From positions 62,001 to 126,000 of the forward strand of contig NZ_LZHT01000134.1 of the NCBI RefSeq assembly GCF_001667315.1: DNA of 64,000 nt. The letters run 5' to 3'. This DNA comes from Mycobacterium sp. 852002-10029_SCH5224772 (GTDB lineage Bacteria > Actinomycetota > Actinomycetes > Mycobacteriales > Mycobacteriaceae). The notes beneath the pieces are model-generated. The model ran no database searches and was not told the origin of the DNA. It saw nothing but the letters and a program-made list of their open reading frames with translations. Of the stretch, positions 8,299-17,131 are shown piece after piece (within the stretch, counting starts at the first letter, position 1; every line of letters begins with the position of its first letter). A program made the translations under genes and the position numbers.

Positions 8299-9837
8299 GT
8301 GCACGCCCACCCCGCCGCGACGACCTCCCGAGAGGATTTCCGCCAGCTGGCCGCCGAGCACCGGGTGGTCCCGGTGACCCGCAAGGTGCTGGCCGACAGT
8401 GAGACGCCGCTTTCGGCCTATCGCAAACTCGCCGCCAACCGCCCGGGCACGTTCCTGCTGGAGTCAGCCGAGCACGGGCGTTCTTGGTCGCGGTGGTCGT
8501 TCATCGGCGCGGGGGCGCCCTCGGCGCTGACCGTGCGTGACGGCGAGGCCGTCTGGCTGGGCGTGGTGCCGCACGACGCGCCGACCGGAGGCGACCCGCT
8601 GGGGGCGTTGCGGGCCACCCTGGACCTGCTGGCCACCGGGCCGCTGACGGGGCTGCCGCCACTGTCGGGCGGCATGGTCGGTTTCTTCGCCTACGACCTG
8701 GTGCGGCGCCTGGAACGGCTGCCCGAACTGGCCGTCGACGACCTGGGCCTGCCGGACATGCTGTTGCTGCTGGCCACCGATGTGGCGGCGGTGGACCACC
8801 ACGAGGGCACCATCACGCTGATCGCCAACGCCGTGAACTGGAACGGGACCGACGAGCGGGTCGACGAGGCCTACGACGACGCGGTCGCCCGGTTGGACGT
8901 GATGACCGCGGCGCTGGGCCAGCCGCTGTCGTCGACCGTCGCGACGTTCGACCGGCCGAAGCCGCGCTACCGCGCGCAGCGCAGCGTCGAGGAATACGGG
9001 AAGATCGTCGACTACCTCGTCGAGCAGATCGCCGCGGGTGAAGCCTTTCAGGTGGTGCCCTCGCAGCGATTCGAAATGGACACCGACGTCGATCCGATCG
9101 ACGTGTACCGGATGCTGCGGGTGACCAACCCGAGCCCCTACATGTATCTGCTGCACGTGCCGAATAGCACTGGGGGAACGGACTTTTCGATCGTCGGATC
9201 CAGTCCGGAAGCGTTGGTCACCGTCGCCGACGGCGTCGCCACCACCCATCCGATCGCCGGCACGCGCTGGCGCGGGGACACCGACGAAGAGGATCAGCTG
9301 CTGGAAAAGGAGCTGTTGGCCGACGAGAAGGAACGCGCCGAGCACCTGATGCTGGTCGACCTGGGCCGCAACGACCTCGGCCGGGTGTGCACGCCGGGCA
9401 CCGTCCGCGTCGAGGACTACAGCCACATCGAACGCTATAGCCACGTCATGCACCTGGTGTCGACGGTCACCGGCCTGCTCGACGAGGGCCGGACCGCCCT
9501 GGACGCGGTGACGGCCTGCTTCCCGGCCGGCACGCTGTCGGGCGCGCCGAAGGTGCGGGCGATGGAGCTGATCGAGGAGGTGGAGAAGACGCGCCGCGGC
9601 CTGTACGGAGGCGTGGTCGGCTACCTGGATTTCGCCGGCAACGCCGACTTCGCGATCGCCATCCGCACCGCCCTGATGCGCGACGGCGCCGCCTACGTGC
9701 AGTCCGGCGGCGGGGTCGTGGCGGACTCCAACGGCCCCTACGAGTACACCGAGGCGACCAACAAGGCGCGCGCGGTGCTCAGCGCGATCGCCGCCGCCGA
9801 GACCCTGACCGGACCGGGTGCGAGCCGCGATGACTGA
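8299..9837 (+). CDS. trpE: anthranilate synthase component I TrpE
   Basis: Converts chorismate to anthranilate, the first committed step of tryptophan synthesis, working with a glutaminase subunit (TrpG) not in this window. The 512-residue protein has the N-terminal regulatory domain with the Trp-binding LLES segment (residues about 53-56) and the C-terminal chorismate-binding domain with PIAGTRWRG, DLGRNDLGRV and CFPAGTLSGAPKVRAMELI. The GTG start has a GGGAGG ribosome site eight bases upstream. No attenuator with Trp codons was seen before it. It overlaps the next gene. Confidence 0.95.
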   Translation: MHAHPAATTSREDFRQLAAEHRVVPVTRKVLADSETPLSAYRKLAANRPGTFLLESAEHGRSWSRWSFIGAGAPSALTVRDGEAVWLGVVPHDAPTGGDPLGALRATLDLLATGPLTGLPPLSGGMVGFFAYDLVRRLERLPELAVDDLGLPDMLLLLATDVAAVDHHEGTITLIANAVNWNGTDERVDEAYDDAVARLDVMTAALGQPLSSTVATFDRPKPRYRAQRSVEEYGKIVDYLVEQIAAGEAFQVVPSQRFEMDTDVDPIDVYRMLRVTNPSPYMYLLHVPNSTGGTDFSIVGSSPEALVTVADGVATTHPIAGTRWRGDTDEEDQLLEKELLADEKERAEHLMLVDLGRNDLGRVCTPGTVRVEDYSHIERYSHVMHLVSTVTGLLDEGRTALDAVTACFPAGTLSGAPKVRAMELIEEVEKTRRGLYGGVVGYLDFAGNADFAIAIRTALMRDGAAYVQSGGGVVADSNGPYEYTEATNKARAVLSAIAAAETLTGPGASRDD

Positions 9838-10516
9838 GCCCCGCGCGGAGCGGCGCCGGCTGAACAGCCGGTGGTTGATCCGGATCGCCCAGGTGACGCT
9901 GGTGGTTGCCGCGGGCACACTGTGGGTGGCCTCGCGGCTGCCCTGGGTCGTGATCCGGTCGTTCGACGGGCTGGGGCCGCCCAAGGAAGTGACCTTGTCC
10001 GGCGGGGCGTGGTCGACGGCGCTGCTGCCGTTGGCGATGCTGCTGCTGGCCGCGGCGGTTGCCGCCATCGCGGTGCGGGGTTGGCTGCTGCGCGCGCTGG
10101 CGGGACTGCTGGCGCTGGCCAGCCTGGCGGTCGGCTACCTGGGCATCAGTCTGTGGGCGCTGCCCGACGTCGCGGTCCGCGGCGCCGAGCTGGCGCACGT
10201 CTCGGTGATGGCGCTGGTCGGTAGCGAGCGGCGGTACTGGGGCGCCGGGATCACGGTGGCGGGCGCGGCGTGCGCCCTGGTCGCCGCGGTTTTGCTGATG
10301 CGATCCGCGTCGGACTCGGGGTCGACCCGGTCCAGCGCAATGAAGTACACGACGCCGGCGACGCGCCGCTCGATTGCGCGACGCAAAGACGCCGACGGGG
10401 CGATGCTGGAGAAGCCGGAGACGCCGGAAATGTCGGAGCGGATGATCTGGGATGCGCTTGACGAGGGCCGCGACCCGACCGATCGGTCGAGCGAGTCTGA
10501 CACCGAGGGTCGGTGA
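9830..10516 (+). CDS. Trp-region conserved membrane protein (Rv1610 type)
   Basis: A 228-residue membrane protein of the TIGR02234-like family found in actinobacterial trp clusters. About four hydrophobic helices are seen, at residues roughly 15-33, 60-80, 85-105 and 140-160, followed by a charged cytosolic tail. The start at 9830 overlaps the trpE end by eight bases. Its function is unknown, although constant linkage to trp genes suggests a role in tryptophan metabolism or transport. No enzymatic motif was seen. Confidence 0.85.
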   Translation: MTEPRAERRRLNSRWLIRIAQVTLVVAAGTLWVASRLPWVVIRSFDGLGPPKEVTLSGGAWSTALLPLAMLLLAAAVAAIAVRGWLLRALAGLLALASLAVGYLGISLWALPDVAVRGAELAHVSVMALVGSERRYWGAGITVAGAACALVAAVLLMRSASDSGSTRSSAMKYTTPATRRSIARRKDADGAMLEKPETPEMSERMIWDALDEGRDPTDRSSESDTEGR

Positions 10517-10629
10517 CGGGACGCGAGCCGCGGGCCGCTACCCTTCATTCACGTCGTCGCAATCGGCTGGGGACAACCGAGTGGCCGTCCGATGACAGCG
10601 GGGCGACAGGGCGAAGGGAAACGACAGGC

Positions 10630-11448
10630 ATGAGTCCGGCAACCGTGCTTGACTCCATCCTCGAAGGAGTCCGGGCCGACGTTGCCGCGCGCGAAGCGCT
10701 CATCAGTCTGTCTGAGATCAAGGCCGCCGCGGCTGCCGCGCCACCGCCACGCGACGTGATGGCCGCCTTGCGCGAGCCCGGAATCGGCGTCATCGCCGAG
10801 GTCAAACGCGCCAGCCCGTCGGCGGGTTCGCTGGCGACCATTGCCGATCCGGCCAAACTGGCCAGGGCGTACGAAGACGGCGGCGCGCGCATCATCAGCG
10901 TCTTGACCGAGGAGCGCCGCTTTCACGGTTCGCTCGACGACCTCGACGCGGTCCGGGCGGCGGTCTCGATACCGATTTTGCGCAAAGACTTTGTCGTGCA
11001 GCCCTATCAGATCCACGAAGCGCGTGCGCACGGCGCCGACATGTTGCTGCTCATCGTCGCGGCGTTGGAGCAGTCGGCGTTGGTGTCGATGCTGGACCGC
11101 ACCGAATCGCTGGGTATGACGGCACTTGTCGAGGTGCACACTGAAGAGGAAGCCGACCGGGCGCTCAAGGCCGGGGCCAACGTAATCGGCGTCAACGCCC
11201 GCGATCTGGCCACGCTGGCGGTGGACCGGGATTGCTTCGCTCGCATCGCTCCGGGGCTGCCCAGCAACGTGATCAGGATTGCCGAATCCGGTGTGCGCGG
11301 TACCGGAGACCTGCTGGCGTACGCCGGTGCGGGCGCCGACGCCGTGTTGGTCGGCGAAGGTCTGGTCAAAAGTGGTGACCCGCGCGCCGCGGTCGCCGAC
11401 CTGGTGACCGCGGGCACCCATCCGTCCTGTCCGAAACCGGCTCGCTAG
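10630..11448 (+). CDS. trpC: indole-3-glycerol phosphate synthase TrpC
   Basis: Closes the indole ring of CdRP in tryptophan synthesis. The 272-residue TIM barrel has the catalytic lysine in IAEVKRASPSAG, the RKDFVVQPYQ segment and IGVNARDLATL. The ATG at 10630 gives MSPATVLDSILEGV, as in Mtb; a longer in-frame opening overlaps the previous gene. A 113-base gap before it contains a TACCCT hexamer near 10543 and a 13-codon frame (10592-10633) whose stop overlaps the ATG. Both are weak hints of a separate promoter and leader. Confidence 0.95.
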   Translation: MSPATVLDSILEGVRADVAAREALISLSEIKAAAAAAPPPRDVMAALREPGIGVIAEVKRASPSAGSLATIADPAKLARAYEDGGARIISVLTEERRFHGSLDDLDAVRAAVSIPILRKDFVVQPYQIHEARAHGADMLLLIVAALEQSALVSMLDRTESLGMTALVEVHTEEEADRALKAGANVIGVNARDLATLAVDRDCFARIAPGLPSNVIRIAESGVRGTGDLLAYAGAGADAVLVGEGLVKSGDPRAAVADLVTAGTHPSCPKPAR

Positions 11449-11478
11449 TCGCTGCGTCACTGAAGAGCCCCTGCGCTG

Positions 11479-11484
11479 TAACGT
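11479..11484 (+). promoter_or_regulatory. possible -10 element before the trpB leader ORF
   Basis: TAACGT matches TANNNT and ends 8 bases before the ATG of the nine-codon ORF at 11493. That spacing would start transcription at or beside that ATG. There is no good -35, which is common for mycobacterial leaderless promoters. Confidence 0.4.
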
Positions 11485-11492
11485 TGAACCCC

Positions 11493-11522
11493 ATGAGCCA
11501 TCCCCGCGTAGAGCCTTGGTGA
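11493..11522 (+). CDS. possible Trp-sensing leader peptide before trpB
   Basis: ATG AGC CAT CCC CGC GTA, then GAG CCT TGG TGA, encodes MSHPRVEPW followed by stop. The only Trp codon is the last sense codon, and the TGA overlaps the probable trpB ATG at 11522 (TGATG). A TANNNT hexamer 8 bases upstream could make it leaderless. The arrangement resembles mycobacterial leaderless short ORFs that sense an amino acid and couple translation to the next gene, as reported for cysteine-rich ones. Whether this frame is translated is inference. Confidence 0.4.
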   Translation: MSHPRVEPW

Positions 11523-12790
11523 TGGTGGGCGTCTCCCCCCAGTCCCGCCCGGACCTTCCGCTTCCGAGCGCAGCCATCGCCGAACCCACCCGTCACGAAC
11601 CCGATGCGGGTGGCCATTTCGGCGTGTACGGCGGCCGCTACGTCGCCGAGGCGCTGATGGCCGTGATCGAAGAGGTCACCGCGGCTTACGAGAAGGAGCG
11701 CGTCAACCAGGACTTCCTGGACACCCTGGATTATCTGCAGGCGCAGTACGCCGGCCGGCCGTCACCGCTGTATGAGGCGCCGCGGTTGTCCGATCAGGCC
11801 GGCGCGCGGATCTTCCTCAAGCGAGAAGACCTGAACCACACCGGTTCTCACAAGATCAACAACGTCCTCGGTCAGGCCCTGCTGGCTCAGCGCATGGGCA
11901 AGAAGCGGGTGATCGCCGAGACCGGAGCCGGCCAGCACGGCGTGGCGACCGCCACCGCGTGCGCCCTGCTCGGCCTGGACTGTGTGATCTACATGGGCGC
12001 CGTGGACACGGAGCGCCAGGCGCTCAACGTGGCGCGGATGCGGTTGCTGGGAGCCACCGTCGTCTCGGTCCAGAGCGGTTCGAAGACGCTCAAGGATGCC
12101 ATCAACGAAGCGTTCCGGGATTGGGTTACCAACGCCGACAACACCTTCTACTGCTTCGGCACCGCGGCCGGGCCGCATCCGTTTCCCGCCATGGTGCGCG
12201 ATTTTCAGCGCATCATCGGCCTCGAGGCGCGCGCCCAGATCCAGGCCCAGGCGGGCCGGCTGCCCGACGCGGTGGTGGCCTGCATCGGCGGCGGATCCAA
12301 CGCCATCGGAATCTTTCACCCCTTCATCGACGATCCCGGCGTGCGGCTGATCGGATTCGAGGCGGCCGGCGACGGCGTCGAAACCGGAAGGCACGCCGCG
12401 ACCTTCAGCGGCGGGTCCCCCGGGGCGTTTCAGGGATCGTTCTCGTACCTGCTGCAGGACGAGGACGGTCAGACCATCGAATCCCATTCCATCTCAGCGG
12501 GTCTCGACTACCCTGGGGTGGGTCCGGAACACGCGTACCTGCGCGAAACCGGGCGTGCCGAGTACCGTCCGATCACCGACGCCGAGGCGATGGACGCGTT
12601 TCGCATCCTGTGCCGCACCGAAGGGATCATCCCGGCCATCGAATCCGCGCACGCGGTGGCCGGGGCCCTGAAGCTGGCCCCCGAAGTGGGTGAGGCGGCG
12701 ATCATCGTGGTGAACCTGTCCGGGCGCGGGGACAAGGATGTCGAAACGGCCGCGCAGTGGTTCGGGCTGTTGGGATCCAGCGACCGATGA
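11522..12790 (+). CDS. trpB: tryptophan synthase beta chain TrpB
   Basis: Joins indole with serine to make tryptophan in a PLP-dependent reaction, as the beta subunit of the alpha2beta2 complex. The 422-residue protein has the PLP lysine in NHTGSHKINNVLGQ, the catalytic glutamate in ETGAGQHGVATA and the phosphate-binding GGGSNAIGIF. The start is uncertain: ATG 11522 is preferred because it overlaps the stop of the small leader ORF, but TTG 11516 and GTG 11525 are in frame, and conservation with Mtb begins only around SAAIAEPT. No good ribosome site is seen, which fits translational coupling. It overlaps trpA by ATGA. Confidence 0.94.
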   Translation: MVGVSPQSRPDLPLPSAAIAEPTRHEPDAGGHFGVYGGRYVAEALMAVIEEVTAAYEKERVNQDFLDTLDYLQAQYAGRPSPLYEAPRLSDQAGARIFLKREDLNHTGSHKINNVLGQALLAQRMGKKRVIAETGAGQHGVATATACALLGLDCVIYMGAVDTERQALNVARMRLLGATVVSVQSGSKTLKDAINEAFRDWVTNADNTFYCFGTAAGPHPFPAMVRDFQRIIGLEARAQIQAQAGRLPDAVVACIGGGSNAIGIFHPFIDDPGVRLIGFEAAGDGVETGRHAATFSGGSPGAFQGSFSYLLQDEDGQTIESHSISAGLDYPGVGPEHAYLRETGRAEYRPITDAEAMDAFRILCRTEGIIPAIESAHAVAGALKLAPEVGEAAIIVVNLSGRGDKDVETAAQWFGLLGSSDR

Positions 12791-13602
12791 CCGTCAAGCA
12801 GAGCGAAGCGAGCAGGCTCGGGCCGGTCTTCGATGTGTGCCGTCAAGACGGTCGCGCGGCGCTGATCGGTTATCTGCCGACCGGTTACCCGGACGTGCGG
12901 ACGTCGGTGGACGGGATGATCGCACTGGTCGAATCGGGTTGCGACATCGTCGAAGTCGGGGTGCCGTATTCGGATCCCGGCATGGACGGCCCGACCATCG
13001 CCAAGGCCACCGAGGCCGCGCTGCACGGGGGAGTGCGCGTCCGCGACACCCTGGCCGCGGTCGAGGCGATCAGCGCCGCCGGCGGCCACGCCGTGGTGAT
13101 GACCTATTGGAACCCCGTGCTGCGCTACGGGATTGACGCCTTCGCCCGCGACCTGGCATCGGCTGGCGGATACGGCCTGATCACTCCCGATCTCATCCCC
13201 GACGAAGCCGGGCAGTGGCTGGCGGCATCCGAGGAGCATCGGTTGGACCGGATATTTCTGGTGGCGCCGTCTTCGACGCCGCAGCGCTTGGCGATGACGG
13301 TCGAAGCGTCCCGCGGATTCGTCTACGCCGCGTCGACGATGGGCGTCACGGGAGCGCGCGACGTGGTGTCGCATGCCGCGCCCGAGTTGGTGGGCAGGGT
13401 CAAGGAGATATCCGATATCGCCGTCGGGGTCGGGTTGGGAGTGCGGTCGCGAGAGCAAGCCGCCCAGATCGGCGGCTACGCCGACGGTGTCATTGTCGGT
13501 TCCGCGCTGGTGTCGGCGCTGGGAGACGGGGGTTTGACCGCATTGCGCGCACTGACTGAGGATCTCGCCGCCGGTGTTCGTCAACGGGCGGCCGCGTCGT
13601 GA
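12787..13602 (+). CDS. trpA: tryptophan synthase alpha chain TrpA
   Basis: Cleaves indole-3-glycerol phosphate to indole and glyceraldehyde-3-phosphate and channels indole to TrpB. The 271-residue barrel carries the catalytic acid in VEVGVPYSDPGMDGP and the phosphate-binding GVGLGVRS near the C-terminus. The ATG overlaps the trpB stop; upstream in-frame codons lie inside trpB. Its own stop overlaps the GTG of lgt, so lgt is probably expressed from the same message. Confidence 0.95.
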   Translation: MTVKQSEASRLGPVFDVCRQDGRAALIGYLPTGYPDVRTSVDGMIALVESGCDIVEVGVPYSDPGMDGPTIAKATEAALHGGVRVRDTLAAVEAISAAGGHAVVMTYWNPVLRYGIDAFARDLASAGGYGLITPDLIPDEAGQWLAASEEHRLDRIFLVAPSSTPQRLAMTVEASRGFVYAASTMGVTGARDVVSHAAPELVGRVKEISDIAVGVGLGVRSREQAAQIGGYADGVIVGSALVSALGDGGLTALRALTEDLAAGVRQRAAAS

Positions 13603-15143
13603 CGAAGTTGCTCGCCTACTTTCCGAGTCCGTCGCAGGGCGTATGGCACCTGGGGCCGCTGCCGATCCGGGCCTACGCGCTGTTCATCATCGCCGGCATT
13701 GTGGCCGCCCTGCTGATCGGCGACCGGCGCTGGGAGGCGCGCGGCGGTGAGCGCGGCGTCATCTACGACATCGCGCTGTGGACCGTGCCGTTCGGGTTGA
13801 TCGGTGGCCGGCTCTATCACCTGGCCACCGATTGGCGAACCTATTGGGGCCCGGGCGGAGCCGGGCTCGGGGCGGCGGTGCGGATCTGGGACGGCGGCTT
13901 GGGCATCTGGGGCGCGGTGGCGCTCGGTGCCGTCGGCGCGTGGATCGGGTGCCGCCGACACGGGATTCCGCTGCCGGCCTTCGCCGACGCGATCGCCCCG
14001 GGAATCATTCTGGCGCAGGCCATCGGTCGGCTCGGTAACTACTTCAACCAGGAGCTTTACGGCCGCGAGACCACGCTGCCGTGGGGCCTGGAGATCTTCT
14101 ACCGCCGGGACCCCTCGGGATACATCGACCCGCATTCGCTGGACGGCATCTCGACGGGGCAGATCGCACTCGTCGTGCAACCGACATTTCTTTACGAATT
14201 GATCTGGAACGTCCTCATTTTCGTCGCTTTGATCTATGCGGACCGACGATTCACGCTGGGCCACGGTCGGCTGTTCGCGCTCTATGTGGCCGGCTATTGC
14301 GTCGGGCGCTTCTGCGTGGAGCTGCTGCGCGACGACACCGCAACCCTCATCGCCGGTATCCGGATCAATTCGTTCACATCGACTTTCGTGTTCATCGGAG
14401 CCGTGGTGTACCTCATGGCGGCGCCCAGAGGCCGCGAAGATCCCGAGAGCCTGCGCGGGAACCAATACGTTGACGAGGAATCCGCGGAACTGGAGCCGGC
14501 GACCGTTGCCGCGGCGACGGCCGCGGCGGATTCGGCGGGTGCCGTGGGTGCCGCTGACGACGATGGGCCGGCCGAATCGGCGGTGGGAACCGCCGAAGTC
14601 CCCGAAGAACCGGAAGCCGTAAGGCGGGAGACCGAAGAACCGGACGCCGAGGAGTCTGAGGCCGAAGAGGTGGAGCTCGGTGAGCCGGAGGCCGAGGCGG
14701 AAGTTGAAGAGCCGCAGGCGGATGAGCGCGAAGCCGAGGCAGAATCTGATGAGCCGGAGGCCGAGGCGGTCGCTGACGTGGCTGAGGCCGAGGAGTCTGA
14801 GGCCGAAGAGGTGGAGCTCGGCGAGCCGGAGGCCGAGGCGGAAGTTGAAGAGCCGCAGGCGGATGAGCGCGAAGCCGAGGCAGAATCTGATGAGCCGGAG
14901 GCCGAGGCGGTCGCTGACGTGGCTGAGGCCGAGGAGTCTGAGACCGAGGAGGTGGAGCTCGGCGAGCCGGAGGCTGAGGCGGAAGTTGAAGAGCCGCAAG
15001 CGGAACCTGACGAGGCGACAGACGAGGAACCGGAAAGCGCAGGGTCCGCAACGGAACCTCGCATCGACGAAAAGATTCCGGATCAACCGGAGACCCGGCG
15101 GCGGTGGGGCTCGCGACTGCGGAACCGACTGTCGGGCCGCTAA
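13599..15143 (+). CDS. lgt: prolipoprotein diacylglyceryl transferase Lgt with acidic repeat tail
   Basis: Transfers diacylglycerol from phosphatidylglycerol to the lipobox cysteine of prelipoproteins in the plasma membrane. Residues 1 to about 275 form the seven-helix core, with the family signature AIGRLGNYFNQE at 141-152. The remaining roughly 235 residues are an extreme Glu/Ala/Asp-rich tail, probably disordered and cytosolic. It contains a 47-residue unit repeated about 2.6 times (residues about 350-468) and ends in a basic RRRWGSRLRNRLSGR segment. A C-terminal extension is also known in Mtb Lgt, but this one is longer (514 residues in all). The GTG start overlaps trpA. Confidence 0.93.
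   Translation: MTKLLAYFPSPSQGVWHLGPLPIRAYALFIIAGIVAALLIGDRRWEARGGERGVIYDIALWTVPFGLIGGRLYHLATDWRTYWGPGGAGLGAAVRIWDGGLGIWGAVALGAVGAWIGCRRHGIPLPAFADAIAPGIILAQAIGRLGNYFNQELYGRETTLPWGLEIFYRRDPSGYIDPHSLDGISTGQIALVVQPTFLYELIWNVLIFVALIYADRRFTLGHGRLFALYVAGYCVGRFCVELLRDDTATLIAGIRINSFTSTFVFIGAVVYLMAAPRGREDPESLRGNQYVDEESAELEPATVAAATAAADSAGAVGAADDDGPAESAVGTAEVPEEPEAVRRETEEPDAEESEAEEVELGEPEAEAEVEEPQADEREAEAESDEPEAEAVADVAEAEESEAEEVELGEPEAEAEVEEPQADEREAEAESDEPEAEAVADVAEAEESETEEVELGEPEAEAEVEEPQAEPDEATDEEPESAGSATEPRIDEKIPDQPETRRRWGSRLRNRLSGR
14646..15004 (+). repeat. 141-bp in-frame tandem repeat in lgt
   Basis: A 141-base unit begins at 14646, 14787 and 14928. The first two copies are almost identical in DNA, and the third is partial and slightly diverged. 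Because the unit is a multiple of three it adds 47 residues per copy without breaking the frame. Near-identity at synonymous sites points to recent expansion. Confidence 0.9.
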
Positions 15144-15224
15144 TCACCGATGCCCGGATTTCAGGCGGGGGGCGGGATGAATGGCATGCTGGATGACTGT
15201 GACCAACGCAGGATCAGTCGTCCG

Positions 15225-15647
15225 ATGACGCCACCTGATCCCCCCGTGCATGGCCTGCGTCGTCATCTCGGCTACGTCGGGGCCGGGACCGGCCTCGCGC
15301 TGGGCGGCGCGCTCGGCTACGTCGGACTGGCCGACCCGCATGATCCCGCGTCGATCTATCCGCTGTGTCCGTTCAAGTGGCTCACCGGCTGGAATTGCCC
15401 GTTTTGCGGCGGACTGCGGATGACGTATGACGTCGTGCACGGTGACCTGGCGGCCGCCATCCATGACAACGTCTTTGTGCTGATCGGAATCCCGATGCTG
15501 GCCGCGTGGTTGCTCGTACGTCGCGCACGGGGCAAGTCACCCGTGTCGGGGCCGGCGGTGGTGACGCTCGTGGTCACGACGATCGCGTGGACGGTTCTGC
15601 GTAACTTGCCCGCCTTCCCGTTGATTCCGACCGTTCTTGGTGGGTAA
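15225..15647 (+). CDS. DUF2752 membrane protein (Rv1616 type)
   Basis: A small membrane protein of about 140 residues with three hydrophobic segments. Its CPFKWLTGWNCPFCGGLRMTYDVVHGD block, with the paired cysteines and the downstream glycine/arginine, is the hallmark of the DUF2752 family. The function is unknown. Starts at 15150, 15177 and 15186 are also in frame. ATG 15225 is chosen because the protein then begins close to the conserved part. It matches Mtb Rv1616; no clear counterpart of Rv1615 is seen between lgt and this gene. Confidence 0.75.
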   Translation: MTPPDPPVHGLRRHLGYVGAGTGLALGGALGYVGLADPHDPASIYPLCPFKWLTGWNCPFCGGLRMTYDVVHGDLAAAIHDNVFVLIGIPMLAAWLLVRRARGKSPVSGPAVVTLVVTTIAWTVLRNLPAFPLIPTVLGG

Positions 15648-15698
15648 AAGCACACTGCGCGGCGCCCTAATGTGCGGGCCGCGGGGGTTACACACGAC

Positions 15699-15704
15699 TA
15701 TGCT
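15699..15704 (+). promoter_or_regulatory. possible leaderless -10 of pykA
   Basis: TATGCT fits TANNNT and ends 8 bases before the GTG of pykA, with no ribosome site in between. This suggests a leaderless or nearly leaderless message. Confidence 0.4.
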
Positions 15705-15712
15705 GGGTCGGC

Positions 15713-17131
15713 GTGAGTAGACGCGGGAAGATCGTCTGCACCCTTGGGCCTGCGACCAATTCGGACGAGTTGATCTTGGCGCTGGTTGAGGCAGGAATGG
15801 ACGTCGCCCGGTTGAACTTCAGCCACGGTGATTACTCGGATCACAAAGCCGCCTACGAACGGGTCAGGGTCGCCTCCGACGCCACCGGGCGCGCCGTCGG
15901 CGTGCTCGCCGATTTGCAGGGCCCCAAGATCAGGCTGGGGCGCTTCGCCACCGGCCCCACCTACTGGGCCGAGGGTGAAACGGTCCGGATCACCGTGGCC
16001 GACTGCGAGGGCAGCCACGACCGGGTCTCGACCACCTACAAGAGACTGGCCGCGGACGCTGCCGTCGGTGACCGGGTTCTGGTCGACGACGGCAAGGTCT
16101 GTCTGGTGGTCGACCGCATCGAGGGCGACGATGTCATCTGCACCGTCGTCGAGGGCGGCCCCGTCAGCAACAACAAGGGCATCTCGCTGCCGGGCATGAA
16201 CGTGTCCGCACCGGCCTTGTCGGAGAAGGACATCGAGGACCTCACCTTCGCGCTGGACCTCGGTGTCGACCTGGTGGCGCTGTCCTTCGTGCGTTCGCCG
16301 GCCGATGTCGAATTGGTGCACGAGGTGATGGACCGGGTCGGCCGACGGGTTCCGGTGATTGCCAAGCTGGAAAAGCCCGAAGCCGTCGACAATCTGGAAG
16401 CGATCGTGCTGGCCTTCGACGCCATCATGGTGGCCCGCGGCGACCTGGGCGTCGAGCTGCCCCTGGAAGAGGTTCCGCTGGTGCAGAAGCGGGCCATCCA
16501 GATGGCGCGGGAGAACGCGAAACCGGTCATCGTGGCCACCCAGATGCTCGATTCCATGATCGAGAACTCACGGCCGACCCGCGCGGAGGCCTCCGACGTC
16601 GCCAACGCCGTCCTCGACGGTGCCGACGCGGTGATGCTGTCCGGGGAGACCTCGGTGGGCAAGTATCCGCTGGCGGCTGTGCGGACCATGTCGCGCATCA
16701 TCTGCGCGGTCGAGGACAATTCCACCGCCGCCCCGCCCCTGACGCACGTGCCACGCACCAAACGCGGCGTGATCTCGTACGCCGCCCGCGACATCGGCGA
16801 GCGGCTCGACGCCAAGGCGCTGGTCGCCTTCACCCAGTCCGGCGACACGGTCAAGCGGCTCGCGCGCCTGCACACCCCGCTGCCGCTGCTGGCCTTTACC
16901 GCCTGGCCCGAGGTGCGCAGCCAGCTGGCCATGACGTGGGGGACCGAGACGTTCATCGTGGCGATGATGACCTCCACCGACGGCATGATCCGCCAGGTCG
17001 ACAAGTCGCTGCTGGAACTCGGTCGCTACAAGCGTGGCGACCTGGTGGTCATCGTCGCCGGCGCGCCACCTGGCACAGTAGGGTCGACCAACCTGATCCA
17101 TGTGCACCGAATCGGGGAGGACGACGTCTAG
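15713..17131 (+). CDS. pykA: pyruvate kinase PykA
   Basis: The last glycolytic enzyme, making pyruvate and ATP from phosphoenolpyruvate and ADP. The 472-residue protein has the N-terminal RRGKIVCTLGPAT, the substrate region RLNFSHGDYSDH, and the pyruvate kinase signature with the catalytic lysine in VIAKLEKPEAVDNL, followed by MVARGDLGVELPLEEVP. Length equals Mtb Rv1617. It is monocistronic-looking: its stop runs straight into a tandem hairpin repeat before tesB1. Confidence 0.95.
   Translation: MSRRGKIVCTLGPATNSDELILALVEAGMDVARLNFSHGDYSDHKAAYERVRVASDATGRAVGVLADLQGPKIRLGRFATGPTYWAEGETVRITVADCEGSHDRVSTTYKRLAADAAVGDRVLVDDGKVCLVVDRIEGDDVICTVVEGGPVSNNKGISLPGMNVSAPALSEKDIEDLTFALDLGVDLVALSFVRSPADVELVHEVMDRVGRRVPVIAKLEKPEAVDNLEAIVLAFDAIMVARGDLGVELPLEEVPLVQKRAIQMARENAKPVIVATQMLDSMIENSRPTRAEASDVANAVLDGADAVMLSGETSVGKYPLAAVRTMSRIICAVEDNSTAAPPLTHVPRTKRGVISYAARDIGERLDAKALVAFTQSGDTVKRLARLHTPLPLLAFTAWPEVRSQLAMTWGTETFIVAMMTSTDGMIRQVDKSLLELGRYKRGDLVVIVAGAPPGTVGSTNLIHVHRIGEDDV

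Noticed and set aside
10592..10633. 13-codon frame whose stop overlaps the trpC ATG
   Set aside because: It has no Trp codon, ribosome site or -10 at leaderless spacing, so it was noted only under trpC.
13581..15086. Long minus-strand frame opposite lgt, rich in Leu/Arg/Phe repeats
   Set aside because: It mirrors the Glu-rich tandem repeat of lgt and its codon pattern is that of an antisense shadow.
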